NCBI GenBank assembly: GCA_016297645.1 | Contig: JAEDGF010000076.1 | Span: 1 to 8,712, forward strand | Direction: 5' to 3' | DNA from: Clostridiaceae bacterium | GTDB lineage: Bacteria; Bacillota; Clostridia; Oscillospirales; Acutalibacteraceae | DNA: 8,712 nt | Shown: piece by piece, positions 5,041 through 8,712 of the stretch | Numbering within the stretch: position 1 is the first letter of the stretch | Layout of the letters: the number at the start of each line of letters is the position of its first letter | Made by a program: the position numbers and the translations under genes | Notes under the pieces: generated by a model | Told to the model about the DNA's origin: nothing | Databases searched by the model: none | The model's input: the letters and a program-made list of their open reading frames with translations, nothing else

Positions 5041-6480
5041 ATGTCAAAAAACACTGTAAAGCGGCTGTTTTCGGCGGTGCTTGCCGTCGTCATGCTTGTT
5101 TCCGTTACCCCTCTCGTCAAGGCAGGTGCAAGGCCGACCATATACGACCCGGAAAATAACCCCGAGGAATGGGCGAAGTTCGTCACCATGTTCACGGAAA
5201 AAGCTAACTCCATCAAAAAGGATACGCCTTACTGTGTGGTTTCAAATGAATCCGGACTTGCCGAAAACGGTATTAAAGTCGAATACGGCGGGGACGGCAA
5301 TGCCTACGACGAAGAAGTTGATGCAAAGGTCGAAAAGTGGCTCAGCCCCGTTTTTGACGGAATGTTCAAGAGCAATTCTTCCGTCGCGCTGAGCTTTATC
5401 GAAACCCTTCTTGGCAAAGGGTTTCTCGGGCTTGACACCCGTACCTTCTGCAAAAACGAGAATCGCGATAAATATGTTCCCCTTTTCGGAGAGGATGTTG
5501 TTTCGCGCCTTACCCCCGATGATAAGGATTTTGAGCTTACTGTTTCGTACGACAGCGAAGACCCCGACAGACTCCTCGGTATCCGCGTAAAGTACTACCG
5601 CGACGATGTCAACACCGGCGAAGAGTCGTCCATGGACAAGGTATTTTCCCTTTCGGACGGCACCATCGACCCGATCATAATAAGCGGCAACAACTCCTCC
5701 GCCACCAAGCTCGATGTAAAATTCAAGGATTTCAAGTACGGCACAAGCAAGGTCAATCTCTATTTTGACGAGAACGGCGATGTCGAAAAGTACATCTCCG
5801 AGGTTCCCTATGAGTTCAGTGTGTCGCTCTACGACCTTTTGAATGTGTTTGACGCGGTGAACCGTAATTTCGGCTTTACATTCAGCTTTGTACAGATGGG
5901 TATAAAGCTGGCAGATACCATTCTCACAAACCTCGGTAAGGATTCGATAACCGCCGAGAGCGTTCTCTCAGATTACAGCCTCCGTATAAGATATATCGTG
6001 AGAACCGTGGCATCCGATTTTAATTTTGCTCCGCGCATTTTCGGCGATATCGACGGCGACGGAAAAGTAACCGTTGACGATGCCCGTGCGGCTCTGCGCC
6101 ACGCGGTGCAGCTCGACACCATAAAAACGAGGGACGGACTTATCTACGGTGATGTGAATTTTGACGGCGTTATCGATATAAACGACGCGAGAGCGATTCT
6201 CCGTATGTCGGTAAAGCTCGACCCGACCTTCACGGAGGTTCCCGCCGGTAAGAAGATAACCATTGTTTCCACCGAACCGGAAACACCCGATACACCCGAT
6301 ACTCCCGACACACCCGATACACCGGACAATCCGGAAACACCGAAGCCCGATTACTCGGACCTTGAATTGTTCCCGTCATCCGTTGCGCAGACGGTTTTCG
6401 ATATTATCAACTTTATCGGCGGCTCGACCGACAGCTTTATCGAATACATCAAGGCGATAATCGCAGCCTCAAAGAAATGA
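5041..6480 (+). CDS. Secreted dockerin-containing protein of unknown function
   Basis: A 479-residue exported protein. Residues 1-29 form a signal peptide: a basic start (SKNTVKRLF), a hydrophobic core (SAVLAVVMLVSV), then TPLVKAGA. Residues 30-330 form an acidic, largely soluble region matching no family I know, with no glycoside hydrolase motif that I can identify. A dockerin type I module follows, with two calcium-binding F-hand repeats: GDIDGDGKVTVDDARAALR (335-353; ligand positions D336, D338, D340, D347) and GDVNFDGVIDINDARAILR (370-388; D371, N373, D375, D382). Dockerins bind cohesins on scaffoldins or the cell surface. Next are a (Thr-Pro-Asp)n linker (415-437) and a 40-residue hydrophobic/amphipathic tail (441-479). 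The dockerin is therefore internal rather than terminal. The gene starts 17 bp after the second membrane gene with GGAAGTGATC upstream, so it is probably the third gene of that operon. It ends in three in-frame stops (TGA TAA TAA). Confidence 0.9.
   Translation: MSKNTVKRLFSAVLAVVMLVSVTPLVKAGARPTIYDPENNPEEWAKFVTMFTEKANSIKKDTPYCVVSNESGLAENGIKVEYGGDGNAYDEEVDAKVEKWLSPVFDGMFKSNSSVALSFIETLLGKGFLGLDTRTFCKNENRDKYVPLFGEDVVSRLTPDDKDFELTVSYDSEDPDRLLGIRVKYYRDDVNTGEESSMDKVFSLSDGTIDPIIISGNNSSATKLDVKFKDFKYGTSKVNLYFDENGDVEKYISEVPYEFSVSLYDLLNVFDAVNRNFGFTFSFVQMGIKLADTILTNLGKDSITAESVLSDYSLRIRYIVRTVASDFNFAPRIFGDIDGDGKVTVDDARAALRHAVQLDTIKTRDGLIYGDVNFDGVIDINDARAILRMSVKLDPTFTEVPAGKKITIVSTEPETPDTPDTPDTPDTPDNPETPKPDYSDLELFPSSVAQTVFDIINFIGGSTDSFIEYIKAIIAASKK
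6283..6327. repeat. 9-bp tandem repeat coding the Thr-Pro-Asp linker
   Basis: Five consecutive in-frame 9-bp units of the form ACACCCGAT or close variants (ACTCCCGAC, ACACCGGAC) encode TPD repeats between the dockerin and the C-terminal tail. Such linkers are typical of exported multi-domain proteins. Unit slippage would change the linker in steps of three residues without breaking the frame. Confidence 0.9.
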
Positions 6481-6487
6481 TAATAAG

Positions 6488-6533
6488 CTGAATTTTGTCC
6501 GGTTCAGATACGGTATCGCCGTTGTGATGCCGT
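6488..6533 (+). terminator. Weak hairpins after the dockerin gene, possible terminator
   Basis: Two small inverted repeats follow the stop. CTGAA/TTCAG lies at 6488-6507 with a 10-base loop. ACGGTATC/GATGCCGT lies at 6510-6533 with an 8-base loop and one G-U pair. The second is followed by seven A bases and, only 17 bases later, by six T bases (6551-6556), so it is not a classical intrinsic terminator on the plus strand. A transcript boundary here is expected because a new promoter follows, but the evidence is weak. Confidence 0.3.
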
Positions 6534-6560
6534 AAAAAAACGATATTCTCTTTTTTGTGC

Positions 6561-6589
6561 TTGACAAAGCAGCCGGTAAAAAATAAAAT
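6561..6589 (+). promoter_or_regulatory. Promoter of the greA-lysS operon
   Basis: TTGACA (6561-6566), a 17-bp spacer and TAAAAT (6584-6589) form an essentially consensus housekeeping promoter. Transcription should start near 6596, giving a leader of about 33 bases before the greA ATG, with AAAGGA at 6612-6617 as ribosome binding site. This is the strongest promoter I see in the window. Confidence 0.82.
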
Positions 6590-6628
6590 AGATACTTGCA
6601 TTTGAAAACGGAAAGGATTTGACAACAA

Positions 6629-7114
6629 ATGGCAGACGAATATGTATTACCTCTTAAAGTCATAGAAAAATATAAGGCGGAGCTTAAAGACCTCCGTTCA
6701 AACGGCAGAAACGACATTGCCGAAAAAATCAAGGAAGCAAAATCGTTCGGTGACCTTTCGGAAAACGCCGAATATGATGAAGCTAAATCCGATCAGGCGA
6801 AGCTCGAAGCGCGTATCGCCGAGCTTGAATATATGCTTGCCCACGCAACTGTTCTTGACGAAAGCGCCCTTACTACCGACAAGGTCGAAACCGGTCTGTT
6901 TGTCAAGGTCGAAGATAAGACCTACAACGAAACCGATGTTTATCAGATAGTCGGTTCTCCTCAGGCAAACCCCATCGAGAACAGAATTTCCGATGAGTCG
7001 CCTATCGGCAGAACGCTTCTCGGACATAAGGTCGGCGACCATGTTCTTGTAGAAGCTCCCACGGGAAATATTGAGCTTCTCGTTCTCGAAATTTCAAAGG
7101 AAGATATAAACTGA
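6629..7114 (+). CDS. greA: Transcription elongation factor GreA
   Basis: Cytoplasmic factor that inserts its coiled coil into the RNA polymerase secondary channel and stimulates cleavage of backtracked RNA so that stalled polymerase can resume. The protein has 161 residues, the usual length. The N-terminal coiled coil covers about residues 1-76. Its tip carries the hallmark KSFGDLSENAEYDEAK (38-53), in which Asp42 and Glu45 are the acidic residues that help position the catalytic magnesium ion. The C-terminal FKBP-like domain (about 80-161) ends with SPIGRTLLGHKVGDHVLVEAP. The protein appears intact. lysS follows after 34 bp with no promoter visible between, so the two are likely one transcript, an arrangement common in Clostridia. 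Confidence 0.97.
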   Translation: MADEYVLPLKVIEKYKAELKDLRSNGRNDIAEKIKEAKSFGDLSENAEYDEAKSDQAKLEARIAELEYMLAHATVLDESALTTDKVETGLFVKVEDKTYNETDVYQIVGSPQANPIENRISDESPIGRTLLGHKVGDHVLVEAPTGNIELLVLEISKEDIN

Positions 7115-7148
7115 AAGGATTGCCCTTTGCGGCACTAAGGTAGCTATT

Positions 7149-8660
7149 ATGGCAGAAGAAAAGAACGGCGCTCAGAATAATGCGCCGCGTCAGAATGACA
7201 ACGAACTCAGAAAGGTTCGTCTTGATAAGCTTCAAGCCTTCCGCGAGGCAGGCAGAGATCCGTTCGTCGTAACTACGGCGGATCAGGAGCTTCACACCGC
7301 AGATGTCGTTTCCCGCTTTGAGGAACTTGAAGGCAAGGATGTAAGCCTCTGCGGCAGAATTATGTCAAAGCGTCCCATGGGTAAAGCTGCATTTATGAAC
7401 ATTGCCGACAGGGACGGCAGAATGCAGGTCTATGTCCGCCGCGACGATGTAGGCGAAGAAGAGTACGCTTTCTTCAAAAAGTACGATATCGGCGATATAG
7501 TAGAAGTTAAGGGCTTTGTATTTAAGACGCAGACGGGTGAGATATCCGTCCATGCAAAGAGCGTAAAGCTGCTTTCGAAGTCGCTTCTTCCTCTCCCCGA
7601 AAAGTATCACGGTCTTACAAATGTTGACACCCGTTATCGTCAGCGCTATGTCGATCTTATCATGAACCCCGAGGTAAAGGACACCTTTATCAAGCGTTCA
7701 AAGATTATCCGCGCCATAAGAAAATATCTCGACTCTCAGGATTTCATCGAGGTCGAAACACCCATGCTCGTGGCAAACGCCGGTGGCGCTTCCGCCCGTC
7801 CGTTCGAAACCCACTTCAACGCTCTCGACGAGGATCTCCGTCTGAGAATTTCGCTCGAACTCTATCTCAAACGCCTTATTGTCGGCGGTATGGAGAGAGT
7901 GTACGAGATCGGCAGAGTTTTCCGCAACGAGGGACTTGACACACGCCATAACCCCGAGTTCACGCTCATGGAGCTTTATCAGGCTTATACCGATTACCAC
8001 GGTATGATGGATCTCACCGAAAATCTGTATCGTTTTGTCGCACAGGAGGTTCTCGGCACGACCAAGATCGTTTATAACGGCGTTGAAATGGATCTCGGAA
8101 AGCCCTTCGAGAGAGTCACAATGCTCGATGCCGTCAAGAAGTATGCCGGTGTCGATTTCTCCGAAATTAAAACGGACGAGGAGGCAAAAGCCCTCGCAAA
8201 GGAAAAGGGCATCGAATTTGAAGCGCGCCACAAGAAGGGCGACATTCTCAACCTGTTCTTTGAAGAATATGTTGAAGAGCATCTTATTCAGCCCACCTTC
8301 CTCATGGACCATCCCGTTGAAATTTCTCCGCTTACAAAGAGAAAGCCCGAAAACCCCGACTATGTCGAGCGCTTCGAGTTCTTCATGAACGGCTGGGAAA
8401 TGGCAAACGCTTACTCGGAGCTTAACGATCCGCTCGATCAGCGCGAGCGCTTCAAGGCGCAGGAGGAACTGCTCAAACAAGGCGATGAAGAAGCTAACCA
8501 CACCGATGAGGACTTCCTTACCGCGCTCGAATACGGTATGGCACCCACCGGCGGTATCGGCTTCGGCATCGACCGTATGGTAATGCTTCTTACCGACTCA
8601 GCCGCCATAAGAGATGTTTTATTGTTCCCCACAATGAAGTCCTTACCGAACGACAAATAA
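7149..8660 (+). CDS. lysS: Lysyl-tRNA synthetase, class II
   Basis: Attaches lysine to tRNA-Lys in the cytoplasm with ATP; essential for translation. The 503-residue length is normal for a bacterial class II LysRS. After a short polar N-terminus the OB-fold anticodon-binding domain is seen (VSLCGRIMSKRPMGKAAFMN, about residues 65-85, continuing to about 150). The class II catalytic core follows: motif 1 around 183-210 (ending FIEVETPML), motif 2 at RVFRNEGLDTRHNPEFT (256-272) with the ATP-binding arginine, and motif 3 at GGIGFGIDRMVML (468-480). The lysine-pocket region with NGWEMANAYSELNDP is present. The ribosome site is modest (AAGG at 7137-7140, eight bases before ATG), and coupling to greA may help. 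No truncation or frameshift is seen. Confidence 0.99.
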   Translation: MAEEKNGAQNNAPRQNDNELRKVRLDKLQAFREAGRDPFVVTTADQELHTADVVSRFEELEGKDVSLCGRIMSKRPMGKAAFMNIADRDGRMQVYVRRDDVGEEEYAFFKKYDIGDIVEVKGFVFKTQTGEISVHAKSVKLLSKSLLPLPEKYHGLTNVDTRYRQRYVDLIMNPEVKDTFIKRSKIIRAIRKYLDSQDFIEVETPMLVANAGGASARPFETHFNALDEDLRLRISLELYLKRLIVGGMERVYEIGRVFRNEGLDTRHNPEFTLMELYQAYTDYHGMMDLTENLYRFVAQEVLGTTKIVYNGVEMDLGKPFERVTMLDAVKKYAGVDFSEIKTDEEAKALAKEKGIEFEARHKKGDILNLFFEEYVEEHLIQPTFLMDHPVEISPLTKRKPENPDYVERFEFFMNGWEMANAYSELNDPLDQRERFKAQEELLKQGDEEANHTDEDFLTALEYGMAPTGGIGFGIDRMVMLLTDSAAIRDVLLFPTMKSLPNDK

Positions 8661-8663
8661 GAA

Positions 8664-8686
8664 AAACCCAGTGTTTATGCGGGTTT
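8664..8686. terminator. Short hairpin after lysS, possible two-way terminator
   Basis: AAACCC (8664-8669) and GGGTTT (8681-8686) are inverted repeats with an 11-base loop, starting four bases after the lysS stop. Read on the plus strand only three T bases end the stem. Read on the minus strand the stem runs into five Ts. It could serve the greA-lysS transcript weakly and a convergent gene to the right better. Nothing else is visible from 8687 to the window end. Confidence 0.4.
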
Positions 8687-8712
8687 CGGGACTTTCAAAA
8701 TCAAATAAATTT

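Noticed and set aside
6144..6329. Minus-strand 61-codon frame with repeated Ser-Gly-Val residues, resembling a repetitive small protein
   Set aside because: It is the reverse reading of the 9-bp repeat that codes the Thr-Pro-Asp linker. It has no ribosome site, and the sense gene fully explains the repeat.
5021..6486. Tandem stop codons (TAA TAA after the membrane partner; TGA TAA TAA after the dockerin gene) as a recoding signal
   Set aside because: Back-to-back stops point to secure termination rather than recoding. There is no downstream frame continuing either protein.
7698..8501. Long minus-strand frame of 267 codons inside lysS
   Set aside because: It is entirely antisense to the catalytic core of lysS, and its protein resembles nothing known. 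Long antisense frames are common opposite biased codon usage.

Overview
The window looks like chromosomal DNA from a Gram-positive anaerobe of the class Clostridia, probably a gut-type member of the Oscillospirales/Ruminococcaceae. The evidence is a MecA-type ClpC adaptor, a DUF5058 membrane protein, a dockerin-bearing secreted protein, Rnf-type membrane subunits, strong AGGAGG ribosome binding sites, consensus housekeeping promoters and a greA-lysS pair. Base composition appears to be near half G+C throughout. I see no IS element, phage gene, tRNA, rRNA or CRISPR array.

Left (1-1879, minus strand): a two-gene unit reading leftwards, an RnfD-like protein followed by an RnfE-like protein. They overlap by four bases (GTGA), and the second runs off the window. 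Both keep the recognisable fold signatures of the Rnf/Nqr membrane core. However, by eye they have lost the residues that carry cofactors in characterised homologues: the FMN-bearing threonine of RnfD and the two intramembrane cluster cysteines of RnfE. The usual rnfC (before D) and rnfG (between D and E) are absent. The RnfE-like protein has a long charged coiled-coil tail built from 10-residue repeats. This is the most unusual part of the window.

Centre-left (1880-3412): a divergent mecA-like adaptor gene, best started at a TTG. A 198-bp gap between convergent genes follows and holds a small 25-bp-period repeat. Then comes rpe (ribulose-phosphate 3-epimerase) on the minus strand.

Centre (3413-6480): a clear divergent promoter pair drives rpe to the left and a three-gene operon to the right. 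The operon encodes a DUF5058 membrane protein, a second multi-spanning protein overlapping it by ATGA, and, 17 bp later, a secreted protein with an internal dockerin, a Pro-Asp-Thr linker and a helical tail. The first two genes probably form one membrane complex. The third would deliver a dockerin-tagged protein outside the cell from the same transcript. I cannot assign a substrate or reaction to this operon.

Right (6481-8712): a consensus promoter and the housekeeping pair greA (transcript-cleavage factor) and lysS (lysyl-tRNA synthetase), ending in a short hairpin.
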